A stretch of 64,000 nucleotides of DNA from Rhodanobacteraceae bacterium (GTDB lineage: Bacteria; Pseudomonadota; Gammaproteobacteria; Xanthomonadales; Rhodanobacteraceae): the NCBI GenBank assembly GCA_009996615.1, contig JAACZU010000001.1:124001-188000 (forward strand), in the 5' to 3' direction. The notes under the pieces were generated by a model. The model did not search any database, had not been told where the DNA came from, and worked only from the letters and a program-made list of their open reading frames with translations. The position numbers were made by a program, and so were the translations under genes. Each line of letters starts with the position of its first letter. The stretch's first letter is position 1. Shown here in pieces: positions 47,728 through 58,153 of this stretch.

Positions 47728-47790
47728 GGAGTGAGAAACGAGTAGAGAGGAGTGGGAAACGAGGGATCGACTTCTCTCGTTTCTCACTCC
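47728..47790. repeat. Purine-rich repeat with 15-bp perfect inverted repeat between the fad genes
   Basis: GGAGTGAGAAACGAG (47728-47742) is exactly complementary to CTCGTTTCTCACTCC (47776-47790). A direct near-copy (GGAGTGGGAAACGAG, 47750-47764) lies between. In the fadB-to-fadA transcript this folds into a strong hairpin, so it could set the ratio of the two enzymes or stabilise a processed end. Confidence 0.65.
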
Positions 47791-47807
47791 CGCGCGAAGC
47801 GCGACAA

Positions 47808-50183
47808 CTAGTTCCTCAATGGCTTGCCGGTGGTCAGCGTGTGCTGGATGCGCTCCTGCGTCTTCGGCATCTGCGCCAGTTCGAAGAAGTGCTTGCGCTC
47901 GAGGTCGAGCAGCCACTGCTCGTCGACCTGCGCGCCGCGCTCGATCGCGCCGCCGCAGAGCACATCGCCGATGCGCGTGGCGATCTCGTTGTCGTGCGCG
48001 GAGATGAAGCGGCCCTCGAGCATGTTGACCAGCGCCATCTTCAACGTCGCCAGGCCGACGTCGCCGGCCACCGTCACGGCCTTCGCCGGCAGCGGCGGGC
48101 GGTAGCCGCTCTCGGCCATCGCCGCGGCGACCTGCTTGGCCACGTGGAGCAGCTCGAAGCCGTTGAACACGATCACGTCGTCCGGGCGCAGCAAGCCGAG
48201 CTGTTTGGCTTCCAGCGCGCTGCCGGACATCTTCGCCTGCGCGACCGCCTCGAACATGCGCTTGATTTCCGGAAACACGTCGCCGTCGGCCGCGCGCTGC
48301 GCGGCGCGCACCGCGATCTCCTTCAGGCCGCCGCCGGCCGGCACCAGGCCGACGCCGGCCTCGACCAGGCCGATGTAGCTTTCCAGCGCGGCGACCGTGC
48401 GCGCGCAGTGCATCTGGAACTCGCAGCCGCCGCCGAGCGCGAGGCCGCGCACCGCCGCGACGACCGGCACCAGCGAATACTTGATGCGCTGGCTGGTCTT
48501 CTGGAAGTTCGCGATCATCGACTCGAGGCGCTCGATCTGGCCGCCCTGCACGAAGCCGAGCATGCCCTTGAGGTCGGCGCCGGCCGAGAACGCCTTGTCG
48601 CTGTCCTGCCAGATCACGAGTGCCTTGAGGTGGCGTTCGGCGTAGTCGATCGCCTGCTGCAGGCCGTCGAGCACGGCGTCGTTGACCGTGTTCATCTTGG
48701 TCTTGAACGAAACGATGCCGACGCCGTCGTCGCCGCGCGTCCACAGCCGCACGCCGTCGTTCTCCCACAGCGTGGTGCCGGTGTCGAACTTCTCGCCGAG
48801 CAGCGCGTCGGGGAACAGCTGGCGCGCGTAGACCGGATGCGTCGAGCGCGGCTCGTCCTTGCCGCTGTACGGCGAATACGAGCCCGCTGCATGGTGCACG
48901 CCGTCGACCTGGCCGACCCAGGCCGGCAGCGGTGCGCTGCTCATCGCCTTGCCGGCGGCGATGTCCTCGGCGATCCACTGGGCGACCTCGGCCCAGCCGG
49001 CCGATTGCCAGCTCTCGAACGGGCCGAGCTTCCAGCCGTAGCCCCAGCGGATCGCGAAGTCGACGTCGCGCGCGGTCTCGGCGATGTCGGCGAGGTGGTA
49101 GGCGGTGTAGTGGAACAGGTCGCGGAACACCGCCCACAGGAACTGCGCCTGCGGGTCCTGCGACGCGCGCAGCCTGGCGAATTTCTCCGCCGGGTTCTTC
49201 AGCGCGAGGATCGCGGCGACCTCGTCGGACGGCTTCGCCGCGGCGGGTACATAGTCCTGCTTGGCGAGATCCAGCACGACGATGTCCTTGCCGCGCTTGG
49301 TGTAGATGCCGGCGCCGCTCTTCTGGCCGAGCGCGCCCTTGGCGATCAGCGCCGACAGCCACGCCGGCGCGGCGAAATGCGCATGCCACGGGTCGTTCGG
49401 CAGCGTGTCGGCCATCGTCTTGATCACGTGCGCCATCGTGTCGAGGCCGACCACGTCCGCGGTGCGGTAGGTCGCGCTCTTCGGGCGGCCGATCGCCGGG
49501 CCGGTCAGCGCGTCGACGAGGTCGAACGGCAGGCCGAACTTCTCGGTGTGGTGCATCGTGGCGAGGATCGAGAACACGCCGATGCGGTTGCCGATGAAGT
49601 TCGGCGTGTCCCTGGCGTAGACCACGCCCTTGCCGAGCGTGGTGGTCAGGAACGCCTCGAGGCCGGCGAGCACGTCGCGGTCGGTCTCGCGGCTCGGGAT
49701 CAGCTCGACCAGGTGCATGTAGCGCGGTGGATTGAAGAAGTGGATGCCGCTGAAGCGCGTGCGCAGGTCGACCGGCAGCACGTCGGCCAGCGCATTGATC
49801 GACAGGCCGGACGTATTGCTCGCAACCACCGCATCTTCAGACAGATACGGAACAATCTTCTTGTAGAGGTCGAGCTTCCAGTCGAGCCGTTCGGCGATCG
49901 CCTCGATGACCAGGTCGCAGCCGCGCAGCGCGTCCAGGTGCTCGTCGTAGTTGGCCGGCGTGATCGCGGCGGCCTTGGCCTTGTCGGCCAGCGGCGCCGG
50001 CGACAGCTTGGCCAGGTTCGCGATCGCCTTCTGCGCGATGCCGCTCTTGTCGCCCTCCTTCGCCGGCAGGTCGAACAGCAGCGTTTCGACGTCGGCGTTG
50101 GCGAGGTGGGCGGCGATCTGCGCGCCCATGACACCGGCGCCGAGCACGGCGGCCTTGCGGATGCGGAGGGGAGGGAAGGTCAT
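47808..50183 (-). CDS. 3-hydroxyacyl-CoA dehydrogenase / enoyl-CoA hydratase, FadN/FadB-type
   Basis: A 791-residue two-enzyme protein. The N-terminal half is the NAD-dependent 3-hydroxyacyl-CoA dehydrogenase (AAVLGAGVMGAQIAAHLANA; FSGIHFFNPPRYMHLVELIP; RDTPNFIGNRIGVF). The C-terminal part is a crotonase domain (RGLALGGGCEFQMHCARTV and the catalytic Glu in GLVEAGVGLVPAGGG). This dehydrogenase-first order is that of Bacillus FadN and many Xanthomonadales proteins and is opposite to E. coli FadB. It carries out the two middle steps of fatty-acid oxidation, with thiolase downstream and a PsrA-like repressor upstream. Confidence 0.93.
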   Translation of the reverse strand: MTFPPLRIRKAAVLGAGVMGAQIAAHLANADVETLLFDLPAKEGDKSGIAQKAIANLAKLSPAPLADKAKAAAITPANYDEHLDALRGCDLVIEAIAERLDWKLDLYKKIVPYLSEDAVVASNTSGLSINALADVLPVDLRTRFSGIHFFNPPRYMHLVELIPSRETDRDVLAGLEAFLTTTLGKGVVYARDTPNFIGNRIGVFSILATMHHTEKFGLPFDLVDALTGPAIGRPKSATYRTADVVGLDTMAHVIKTMADTLPNDPWHAHFAAPAWLSALIAKGALGQKSGAGIYTKRGKDIVVLDLAKQDYVPAAAKPSDEVAAILALKNPAEKFARLRASQDPQAQFLWAVFRDLFHYTAYHLADIAETARDVDFAIRWGYGWKLGPFESWQSAGWAEVAQWIAEDIAAGKAMSSAPLPAWVGQVDGVHHAAGSYSPYSGKDEPRSTHPVYARQLFPDALLGEKFDTGTTLWENDGVRLWTRGDDGVGIVSFKTKMNTVNDAVLDGLQQAIDYAERHLKALVIWQDSDKAFSAGADLKGMLGFVQGGQIERLESMIANFQKTSQRIKYSLVPVVAAVRGLALGGGCEFQMHCARTVAALESYIGLVEAGVGLVPAGGGLKEIAVRAAQRAADGDVFPEIKRMFEAVAQAKMSGSALEAKQLGLLRPDDVIVFNGFELLHVAKQVAAAMAESGYRPPLPAKAVTVAGDVGLATLKMALVNMLEGRFISAHDNEIATRIGDVLCGGAIERGAQVDEQWLLDLERKHFFELAQMPKTQERIQHTLTTGKPLRN

Positions 50184-50316
50184 CGAATACTCCGGGTCGA
50201 AAGGATGTTGATGAGAAGTGCGGCAACGGATGGCCGCTGGTGGACGTCACGAAGACATGGCGTGCCAAGGGTGGTTCGCGTCACGTCGAAGCAGCGATCA
50301 GGGACGATCGCAAACG

Positions 50317-50940
50317 TCATGACCTGAGTCCTGCGGCCGAAAAACGGATCAGGTGCTGAATGGTCTGCTCGCGATGGCTGCGCTCGCTGACGTCGCCCTT
50401 GCGCTTGATCATGCCGAAGTCGGCCATCGCGTAGGTCAGCGCGCCGGCGACGATGTCGAGCCGCCAGTACAGTTCCTGCTTGTCCAGCTGCGGCAGGAGC
50501 CGCGCGAAAGCGGCCGCGAACTCGCGCAGCACGTGGCCGTAGTTGTCGGATAGGAACTTGCGCAGGCGCTCGTCATGCTCGGCAAACGCACGTGCGAGCA
50601 CGCGCACGAACGCGGTGCCGCCGGCGCTGTCCATCGATTGCTCGAGGGCAGGGCGGATGAACGCGTCGAGCACGTCCTCGAGCGTGTGGTCGGGGCGCGC
50701 GGCGACCGTGGCCAGCGCGGCGAGCCGGTGCCGATTCAGCTCGTCGAGGCGGCGCCGGAACACCTCCTCGATGAGGCTTTCCTTCGAGCCGAAGTGGTAG
50801 TTGACGGCGGCGAGGTTGACCTTGGCCGCGGCAGTGACCTGGCGCAGCGACGCGCCGGCGAACCCATGCCGCGCGAACAGCGTCTCGGCGACGCCGAGGA
50901 TGCGTTCCTTGGTGGAGAAGCCCGAGGGAGCACTGCGCAT
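50317..50940 (-). CDS. TetR-family regulator, PsrA-like fatty-acid repressor
   Basis: A 207-residue TetR/AcrR regulator. N-terminal DNA-binding domain: STKERILGVAETLFARHGF and LRQVTAAAKVNLAAVNYHFGSKESL. The C-terminal ligand domain (FVRVLARAFAEHDERLRKFL, YWRLDIVAGALTYAMADFG) resembles PsrA of Pseudomonas, which senses long-chain acyl-CoA or fatty acid and represses beta-oxidation genes. A perfect PsrA-type box lies 16 bases upstream of its start, suggesting autorepression. The gene is directly upstream of, and in the same orientation as, the fad genes, 133 bases away. Confidence 0.88.
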   Translation of the reverse strand: MRSAPSGFSTKERILGVAETLFARHGFAGASLRQVTAAAKVNLAAVNYHFGSKESLIEEVFRRRLDELNRHRLAALATVAARPDHTLEDVLDAFIRPALEQSMDSAGGTAFVRVLARAFAEHDERLRKFLSDNYGHVLREFAAAFARLLPQLDKQELYWRLDIVAGALTYAMADFGMIKRKGDVSERSHREQTIQHLIRFSAAGLRS

Positions 50941-50955
50941 GGTTCGCGGCGGCAG

Positions 50956-50971
50956 TCAAACGAGCGTTTGA
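50956..50971. promoter_or_regulatory. PsrA-type operator
   Basis: TCAAACG (50956-50962), spacer AG, CGTTTGA (50965-50971): a perfect palindrome that contains CAAAC-N4-GTTTG. The published PsrA consensus in Pseudomonas is G/CAAAC(N2-4)GTTTG/C, which this satisfies exactly. It lies between the start of the TetR gene and the candidate ndk promoter, so it may act on both. No second copy was seen before the fad genes (50184-50316). Confidence 0.75.
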
Positions 50972-51029
50972 ATATAGGCCGGTGCGCGGAAACGGTCAAA
51001 CCACGGTGTCAAACTGTAGCGAAACTGGC

Positions 51030-51035
51030 TAGAAT
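51030..51035 (+). promoter_or_regulatory. Candidate -10 box (TAGAAT) for ndk
   Basis: TAGAAT followed by TCCCATGG, with TGTCAA (51007-51012) at 17-base spacing as a weak -35. It lies 92 bases before the ndk ATG in an AT-richer segment. Orientation and place fit; strength is uncertain. Confidence 0.4.
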
Positions 51036-51127
51036 TCCCATGGATAACGTGTGCTAAGCCAGCGGTTTGGCGCAGGTTTGGCCCTCCCACCGTTCCTTTC
51101 AACCCGATTCACGGAGACCTGCAGCAT

Positions 51128-51553
51128 ATGGCGCTGGAGCGCACCCTTTCCATCATCAAGCCCGACGCGGTCGCGAAGAACGTCATCGGCGAGATCTACT
51201 CCCGTTTCGAGAAGGCCGGCCTGAAGGTCGTCGCGGCGAAGATGAAGCACCTGTCGCGCAAGGAGGCCGAGGGTTTCTACGCGGTCCACCGCGAGCGTCC
51301 GTTCTTCAACGCGCTCGTCGAGTTCATGATTTCCGGCCCGGTCATGATCCAGGCCCTCGAGGGCGACAACGCGATCCTCAAGAACCGCGAGCTGATGGGC
51401 GCGACCAATCCGAAGGACGCGGCGCCGGGCACGATCCGCGCCGACTTCGCCGAGTCGATCGACGCCAACGCGGTGCATGGTTCCGACGGCGCCGACACGG
51501 CAAAGGTGGAAATCGCGTACTTCTTCGCAGACACCGAGATCTGCCCGCGCTAA
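51128..51553 (+). CDS. ndk: Nucleoside-diphosphate kinase
   Basis: A 141-residue NDP kinase that equalises nucleoside triphosphate pools. [20 protein letters not shown] opens the fold, the catalytic histidine is in [20 protein letters not shown] and [11 protein letters not shown] precedes it. It is complete and of standard length. It is followed after ten bases by rlmN, the usual order in this lineage and in many proteobacteria. Confidence 0.97.
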   Translation: MALERTLSIIKPDAVAKNVIGEIYSRFEKAGLKVVAAKMKHLSRKEAEGFYAVHRERPFFNALVEFMISGPVMIQALEGDNAILKNRELMGATNPKDAAPGTIRADFAESIDANAVHGSDGADTAKVEIAYFFADTEICPR

Positions 51554-51563
51554 AGGTGCAAAG

Positions 51564-52665
<1,102 letters not shown>

Positions 52666-52676
<11 letters not shown>

Positions 52677-53439
52677 GCATGGGGTGAGGGCGATCGCGCT
52701 CATGGCGGCGATCGCATTGCTGGCCGGTTGTGGCGCGAATGCCGGTGGGGTCAAGAAGGAAGATGCGGCGACCAAGCGCGAGGAAGCCGCGCGCGTGCAC
52801 ACCGACCTTGGCCAGCAGTATTTGCGCCAGGGCAAGCTGGAACTCGCGCTCGAGAAGCTCAACAAGGCGCTTTCCTACGACTCGGGTTATGTCGATGCGC
52901 ATACCGTGATCGCCGTGCTTTATGAGCACATCGGCGATTCGGCCAAGGCCGAGCAGCACTACCGGCGCGCGACCCAGCTCAGGCCCAAGGGCGGCGCCGA
53001 GCTCAACAACTACGGCACGTTCCTGTGCAAGGTCGGCCGCTACGACGAGGCGCAAGGCTATTTCGAGCGCGCCATCGCCGATCCGTTCTACCAGACGCCG
53101 GCTTTGGCGCTGACCAACGGTGGCACCTGCCTGCTCAAGGCAGGCAAGCGCGACGAGGCCGAACAGATGCTGCGCCTGGCGCTGGAGCGCCAGCCCAACG
53201 ATGCCGAGGCGCTGCTCCAGCTGGCGGGCGTGTTGTACGCGAAGGGCGAGTACTTCAATGCGCGCGCGTTCATGCAGCGCTTCGAGGCGCTGGCCGAGAC
53301 GCGGCCGGATGCCTTGCTGCTCGGCCGCAACATCGAGCTGCGGCTCGGCAATGGGCGCGCGGCAGGCGACTACACGCGCAAGCTGCTGCAGGGTTTTCCG
53401 GAATCGCAGGAAGCGCGCTCGCTGAACGCACAAGGTTAG
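52666..53439 (+). CDS. pilW: Type IV pilus biogenesis lipoprotein PilW/PilF
   Basis: A 257-residue lipoprotein: the signal peptide ([13 protein letters not shown]) with lipobox LAGC is followed by five or six TPRs ([42 protein letters not shown] and further units). PilF/PilW is the outer-membrane pilotin for the PilQ secretin. It starts inside rlmN with an 11-base overlap, an order shared with Pseudomonas and Xanthomonas, and is followed by a RodZ gene. Confidence 0.92.
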
Positions 53440-53599
53440 GCAGGTGAACGAGAACGACGGTCGGCGGCCGCGGGCCGACGGCTCTGAAGGGGTGACGCCG
53501 GGCCCGAGGGAACGCGCGACAGGGGCGCGCGGGACCGGCGAAGCGAATGCGGACAGCGCCAGCCCGCCGGCGCTGCCTTTGTCCACAGGAACCGACACG

Positions 53600-54589
53600 A
53601 TGAGAGCCGAACAGGCCAGCGAAGTGAATGAACCCAACCAGGTCGACGACGGCGCGCCACTGGATCTTCGTGATCGCCTCGACGTGCCTCTCGGGCATCG
53701 CCTCGCGGCTGCGCGCGAACGCAAAGGCTGGAGCCATGCGGACGTTGGCGCGCGCCTGAAGCTGCCGGCCCGGCTGATCGCGCGGCTGGAAGCCGACGAT
53801 TACGAGGGGCTGACGCAAGGCGTCTACCTGCATGGCTACCTCGGCAGCTACGCGCGCCTCGTCGGCATTCCGGTCGAGCAGGCTGCCCGCGTCGCCGCGG
53901 CGAACACTGAGGCCGCCCCGCTGGTGGCGACTGGCACGATCTCGCGGTCGCGCTACCTGTTCGACCGCTACTCGGTCAGCGCGACCTACCTGATCCTGAC
54001 CGCGATCATCGTGGTGCCGGCCGTCTGGCTCGCCACGCACGGCGGGCTGGAACAGAACCTGGCACGCACGACGCCGCTGGATCCGCCGGTACAGATGGTT
54101 GCGGCGACGCCGGCACCCGAGTCCCCGGTCGCCGATCCCGTCGATTCCAGTGCCGGCAGCCTGGACATGCCGGCCGATGCCGGCATCGCGCAGGCCACGC
54201 CGCCGGCTCCGGCGGCGACCACCGAGACCACGCCGGTCATCGCCTCGATGGCGCCGTTTCCGTCCACGCCGACGCCGACTCCCGCCACGCCGGGCGCGGC
54301 CACCAGCATCGGCAGCGGCGCGCATGTGCTCAGCCTCAAGCTCGCGCAGCAGAGCTGGGTCGAGGTCATCGGCGCCGACGGTCGCAAGCTCGAGTACGGC
54401 ATGCTCGGCGCCGGCAGTGAGCGCAGCTACCGCACTGACGGTCCGCTGTCGGTGCGCCTGGGCAATGCGCAGGGCGCACAGCTCGCCACCGATGGCGCGG
54501 CGCTCGACCTGGCTCCGTTCCAGCGCGGCAACGTCGCGCACGTCAAGCTGTTCGGCAGCAGCGGTCCGAGCGACGGCCGCGCCGAGTAA
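53600..54589 (+). CDS. rodZ: RodZ-like helix-turn-helix membrane protein
   Basis: A cytoskeletal adaptor linking MreB to the envelope. From ATG 53600 it has 329 residues: HTH_25 domain (LGHRLAAARERKGWSHADVG and RLEADDYEGLTQGVYLHGYL), one membrane helix (YLILTAIIVVPAVWLA), a long Pro/Ala/Thr linker and a C-terminal DUF4115 domain (AQQSWVEVIGADGRKLEYGM). The frame is open back to GTG 53444 (52 extra residues), but that stretch is low-complexity with rarer codons. ATG 53600 has AGGA nine bases upstream, hence my choice. In many gammaproteobacteria ispG and hisS follow; here yfgM comes next. Confidence 0.87.
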   Translation: MRAEQASEVNEPNQVDDGAPLDLRDRLDVPLGHRLAAARERKGWSHADVGARLKLPARLIARLEADDYEGLTQGVYLHGYLGSYARLVGIPVEQAARVAAANTEAAPLVATGTISRSRYLFDRYSVSATYLILTAIIVVPAVWLATHGGLEQNLARTTPLDPPVQMVAATPAPESPVADPVDSSAGSLDMPADAGIAQATPPAPAATTETTPVIASMAPFPSTPTPTPATPGAATSIGSGAHVLSLKLAQQSWVEVIGADGRKLEYGMLGAGSERSYRTDGPLSVRLGNAQGAQLATDGAALDLAPFQRGNVAHVKLFGSSGPSDGRAE

Positions 54590-54724
54590 GGCGCTTGCTG
54601 AACGTGTTCGCGGCGCATCGCGTTGGCGCGGTCGCGCCGCCGCGGTTTCCTGCTACCCTTTGCGCTTTCCGGCCGGCCGCAAGCCCGGCCGGCCGCGTGG
54701 TTTTGTGTCCTTCCAGGTGAATGC

Positions 54725-55423
54725 ATGGCTTTCGAAGTCCTCGACGAACACGAGCAAGGTGAACTGGTCCGCAAGTGGCTGCGTGAAAACGCACTGTCGA
54801 TCGTGGTCGGCGTGGGGCTCGGCCTCGTGCTGATCTTCGGCTGGCAGCAGTGGAAGGCGCACCGCGAGCGCCTGGCCACCGAGGCGGCCGTGCAGTACCA
54901 GGCGCTCACGACCGCGGCCAGCGCCGGCAAGAAGGACGAGGTTGCCACGGTCGCGCAGGCCCTGCGCAAGGACTTCCCGGACAGCGTCTACGCCGTGTTC
55001 GCCGCGCTGCGCCAGGCCGACGAGGCTGCCGCCAAGGGCGATCTCTCCGCTGCTGCCGAGGCGCTCGAGTGGGCGCGCCAGCATGCCGCTGCCGACAGTC
55101 TGAAGTCGCTCGCGGGGCTGCAACTGGCACGCGTCAAGCTCGCCCAGGGCGACGCAGACGGTGCGCTCAAGCTGCTCGACGCGGCACCGAAGGGCGACTA
55201 CGCCGGCCTCGCCGCCGAAGTCCGCGGCGACGCGCTGGCCAAGCTCGGCCGGACCGATGCGGCCCGCACGGCCTACCAGGACGCACTGTCGAATCTTGAT
55301 CCGACCGCGCCGGGCCGAAGCCTGGTGCAGATGAAGCTCGACGACCTTGCCGCCGCACCGGCGCAGGTCACCGTGCCGCCGGCGAAGGACGGCACCCCGG
55401 CCGCGGAGAAGCTCGGTTCATGA
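54725..55423 (+). CDS. yfgM: YfgM-like ancillary SecYEG translocon subunit
   Basis: A 232-residue membrane protein: DEHEQGELVRKWLRENALSI then one helix (VVGVGLGLVLIFGWQQW) and a periplasmic TPR-like domain (AVFAALRQADEAAAKGDLSA, GDALAKLGRTDAARTAYQDA). YfgM interacts with PpiD at the Sec translocon. ATG 54725 begins the conserved MAFEVLDEHEQ; another ATG four bases upstream is out of frame. The stop overlaps bamB (ATGA). Confidence 0.92.
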   Translation: MAFEVLDEHEQGELVRKWLRENALSIVVGVGLGLVLIFGWQQWKAHRERLATEAAVQYQALTTAASAGKKDEVATVAQALRKDFPDSVYAVFAALRQADEAAAKGDLSAAAEALEWARQHAAADSLKSLAGLQLARVKLAQGDADGALKLLDAAPKGDYAGLAAEVRGDALAKLGRTDAARTAYQDALSNLDPTAPGRSLVQMKLDDLAAAPAQVTVPPAKDGTPAAEKLGS

Positions 55424-56613
55424 AACGCTCGCTGATCCTGGTCGCGGCACTCGCGACGGCCTTGAGCGGCTGCACCTGGCTCAAGAGCCTCGGCAAGAAG
55501 GACAATGTCGCGCCGCCGACGCCGCTGACGGAGTTCACCCCGCTGACGCAGGTCGAGCGGCTGTGGACCGCGAACGTGGGCGGCGGCGCCGGCGACAGTG
55601 GCGCACGCCTCGCGCCGGGCGTGGTCGACGGCCGTGTCTACGCCGCCGGCATCGACGGCAGCGTGGCCGCGCTCGACGCGGCCAGCGGCCGCACGCTGTG
55701 GCAGAAGCGCCTCGGCGAACGCTCCGGCTGGCTGCGCCGCGGCGGCAATTCGCTGCGCTGGTCCGGCGGCCCGGCCGTGCATGGCGACCTGCTCGTCGTC
55801 GGCGGACTCGACGGCCAGCTCCACGCGCTGTCCGCGCAGGACGGCGCCGAGCGCTGGCATGTGCAGCTGACCTCCGAGGTCATCTCGGCGCCTGCGCTGA
55901 CCGACGAGGTCGTCGTCGTGCGCACCAATGACGGGAGACTCGTCGGCCTCAACGCGGCCGACGGCAGCAGCAAGTGGATCTTCGACCAGTCGGTGCCGGC
56001 GCTCAGCCTGCGCGGCAACTCGACGCCGCTGATCGCCAATGGCGTGGTCTACGACGGCTTCGACAACGGCAAGGTCGTCGCGGTCCGCGCCGACGACGGT
56101 GCCGAGCAATGGGTGCAGGCGCTGTCCGCCGGCGAAGGCCGCACCGAGGTCGAGCGCCTGTCCGACGTCGACGGCAACCTCGTCACCGATGGCGCCGCGC
56201 TGTATGGCGCGGGCTACCGCGGCCAGGTCGCCGCGCTGTCGCTCGACAGCGGCCGGCCGCTTTGGCAACGCGACCTCTCCAGCTACGTCGGCGCTGCGGT
56301 CAGCGGCAACGTGGTCGTGGTCGTCGACGCCGACGGCAACGTGTGGGCATTCGATCGCGAAACGGGCGTCAACCTGTGGAAGCAGGACCAGCTCAAGTAC
56401 CGCTGGCTGAGCGCGCCGGCGATCCAGGGCAAGTACGTCGCGGTCGGCGACAGCGAAGGCTACGTGCACTGGCTGAGCCTGGACGAGGGCAAGTTCGCCG
56501 CGCGCGAGCGCCTCAGCCGCAAGGCGATCGAAGGCGCGCCGCTGGTCGTCGACGACGTGCTCTACGTCGAGGACGTGAAAGGACACATCGGCGCCTACCG
56601 CGCCCGTCAGTAA
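55420..56613 (+). CDS. bamB: Outer-membrane assembly lipoprotein BamB
   Basis: A 397-residue eight-bladed beta-propeller lipoprotein of the BAM complex. The lipobox is LSGC in the leader (ALATALSGCTWLK). Blades repeat the pattern G-x-[VL]-x-A-[LF]-D-x-x-[ST]-G-x-x-x-W, for example VAALDAASGRTLWQKRL and VWAFDRETGVNLWKQ. It helps BamA insert outer-membrane proteins. It is coupled to yfgM and followed by der, the usual trio. Confidence 0.95.
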   Translation: MKRSLILVAALATALSGCTWLKSLGKKDNVAPPTPLTEFTPLTQVERLWTANVGGGAGDSGARLAPGVVDGRVYAAGIDGSVAALDAASGRTLWQKRLGERSGWLRRGGNSLRWSGGPAVHGDLLVVGGLDGQLHALSAQDGAERWHVQLTSEVISAPALTDEVVVVRTNDGRLVGLNAADGSSKWIFDQSVPALSLRGNSTPLIANGVVYDGFDNGKVVAVRADDGAEQWVQALSAGEGRTEVERLSDVDGNLVTDGAALYGAGYRGQVAALSLDSGRPLWQRDLSSYVGAAVSGNVVVVVDADGNVWAFDRETGVNLWKQDQLKYRWLSAPAIQGKYVAVGDSEGYVHWLSLDEGKFAARERLSRKAIEGAPLVVDDVLYVEDVKGHIGAYRARQ

Positions 56614-56699
56614 GGCGCGGCTACCGCCGCCGCCCGTGAGCCTGTCGAAGATCCCGGCAGGTCCGCGCGGCGGCCAGCGTCGCCGCGCATCCCTTTGTG

Positions 56700-56720
56700 G
56701 GCCGCCCCGTCGGGGCGGCC
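56700..56720 (+). terminator. Perfect hairpin between bamB and der
   Basis: GGCCGCCCC (56700-56708) and GGGGCGGCC (56712-56720), loop GTC, are followed by GTTTG. It is a very stable stem 17 bases before the der start. The short T run makes it an attenuator or a weak terminator, or it may be a repeat-type palindrome. Confidence 0.5.
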
Positions 56721-56736
56721 GTTTGCGGAGCCCGCG

Positions 56737-58140
56737 ATGCTTCCCGTAGTTGCCCTGGTCGGGCGCCCGAACGTCGGCAAGTCGACGTTGTTCAATGTGC
56801 TCACGCGCACGCGCGACGCGCTCGTGCACGACATGCCCGGCGTCACGCGCGACCGCCATTACGGCGTGTGCCGCCTTGCGCCGGACAAGCCCTTCGTCAT
56901 CGTCGATACCGGCGGCCTGGTCGACGACGCGACTGGCCTGGACGCGCACACCGCGCGCCAGGCGGAACTGGCGATGGACGAGGCCGACGTCGTCGTGCTG
57001 ACCGTCGACGCGCGCGACGGCCTGCTGCCGAGCGACCGCGCGATCCTCGACCGCCTGCGCCGCTCCGGCAAGCCGGTGCTGCTGGGCGTGAACAAAGTCG
57101 ACGGCCTCGACGAGCACGCCGCGCTGGCCGAGTTCGCCGCGCTCGGCCTCGCCGCCGCGCTGCCGCTGTCGGCCGCGCACGGCCGCGGCGTCACCGCGCT
57201 GCTGGCGGCGATCGAGCCGCTGCTGCCCGAACCGACGCTCGATCCACTCGCCGAGACGCCCGACGACGGCATCCGCGTCGCGATCGTCGGCCGCCCGAAC
57301 GTCGGCAAGTCGACCCTGGTCAACCGCCTGCTTGGCGAGGAGCGCGTGATCGCCTCCGACGTGCCTGGCACCACGCGCGATTCCATCCGCATCGCGCTCG
57401 AGCGCGACGGCAAGCGCTACACGCTGATCGACACCGCCGGCATCCGCCGCCGCGCGCGCGTCGAGGACGCGGTCGAGAAGTTCAGCGTGATCAAGTCGCT
57501 GCAGTCGGTCGAGGCGGCGCACGTGACCGTGCTGGTGCTCGACGCGCGCGAAGGCGTGGCCGAGCAGGATGCCACGCTGATCGGCCACGTGCTCGCCTCC
57601 GGCCGCGCGCTGGTGATCGCGGTCAACAAGTGGGACGGCCTGGACAAGTACCAGCGCGAGCAGTGCGTGACCTCGCTGGCGCGCAAGCTCGACTTCGCCG
57701 CCTGGGCGCGCCAGGTCTACATCTCGGCGCTGCACGGCAGCGGCATCGGCGAACTGATGAAGGCGGTCAACCGCGCCTACGCTTCGGCCAACCACCAGTT
57801 CACCTCGTCCGAGCTGACGCGCGCGGTCGAGGCCGCCTACCAGGCCTACCAGCCGCCGCTGGTGCGCGGCCACACGCCGAAGCTGAAGTTCGCCCATCCC
57901 GGCGGCACCAATCCGCCGACGATCGTCATCCATGGCGCGCGCACCAAGCACATCGCCGACAGCTACCGCCGCTACCTCGAGAACTTCTTCCGCAAGCGCT
58001 ACCGCCTCGAAGGCACGCCGGTGCGCATCGAGTTCCGCGACAGCGACAATCCGTACGCCGGCAAGCGCAACGAGCTGACCGAAGGCCAGCAGCGCCGGCG
58101 CACGCGCATGATCCGCAACGCGAAGCGCGGACAGCGCTGA
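56737..58140 (+). CDS. der: Ribosome biogenesis GTPase Der (EngA)
   Basis: A 467-residue double GTPase. Two G domains each have G1 GRPNVGKST (about residues 8 and 185), G3 DTGG or DTAG, and G4 NKVD / NKWD. A C-terminal KH-like domain follows ([20 protein letters not shown] ... [19 protein letters not shown]) that binds rRNA. It acts in 50S maturation. ATG 56737 begins [16 protein letters not shown]; the frame upstream overlaps the hairpin and is not Der-like. Confidence 0.97.
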   Translation: MLPVVALVGRPNVGKSTLFNVLTRTRDALVHDMPGVTRDRHYGVCRLAPDKPFVIVDTGGLVDDATGLDAHTARQAELAMDEADVVVLTVDARDGLLPSDRAILDRLRRSGKPVLLGVNKVDGLDEHAALAEFAALGLAAALPLSAAHGRGVTALLAAIEPLLPEPTLDPLAETPDDGIRVAIVGRPNVGKSTLVNRLLGEERVIASDVPGTTRDSIRIALERDGKRYTLIDTAGIRRRARVEDAVEKFSVIKSLQSVEAAHVTVLVLDAREGVAEQDATLIGHVLASGRALVIAVNKWDGLDKYQREQCVTSLARKLDFAAWARQVYISALHGSGIGELMKAVNRAYASANHQFTSSELTRAVEAAYQAYQPPLVRGHTPKLKFAHPGGTNPPTIVIHGARTKHIADSYRRYLENFFRKRYRLEGTPVRIEFRDSDNPYAGKRNELTEGQQRRRTRMIRNAKRGQR

Positions 58141-58153
58141 CGCGAGTCCCGCC

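Noticed and set aside
53444-53599. N-terminal extension of RodZ from GTG 53444
   Set aside because: The 52 residues are low-complexity and not RodZ-like; ATG 53600 has its own ribosome-binding site. Not excluded, so noted in the gene entry.
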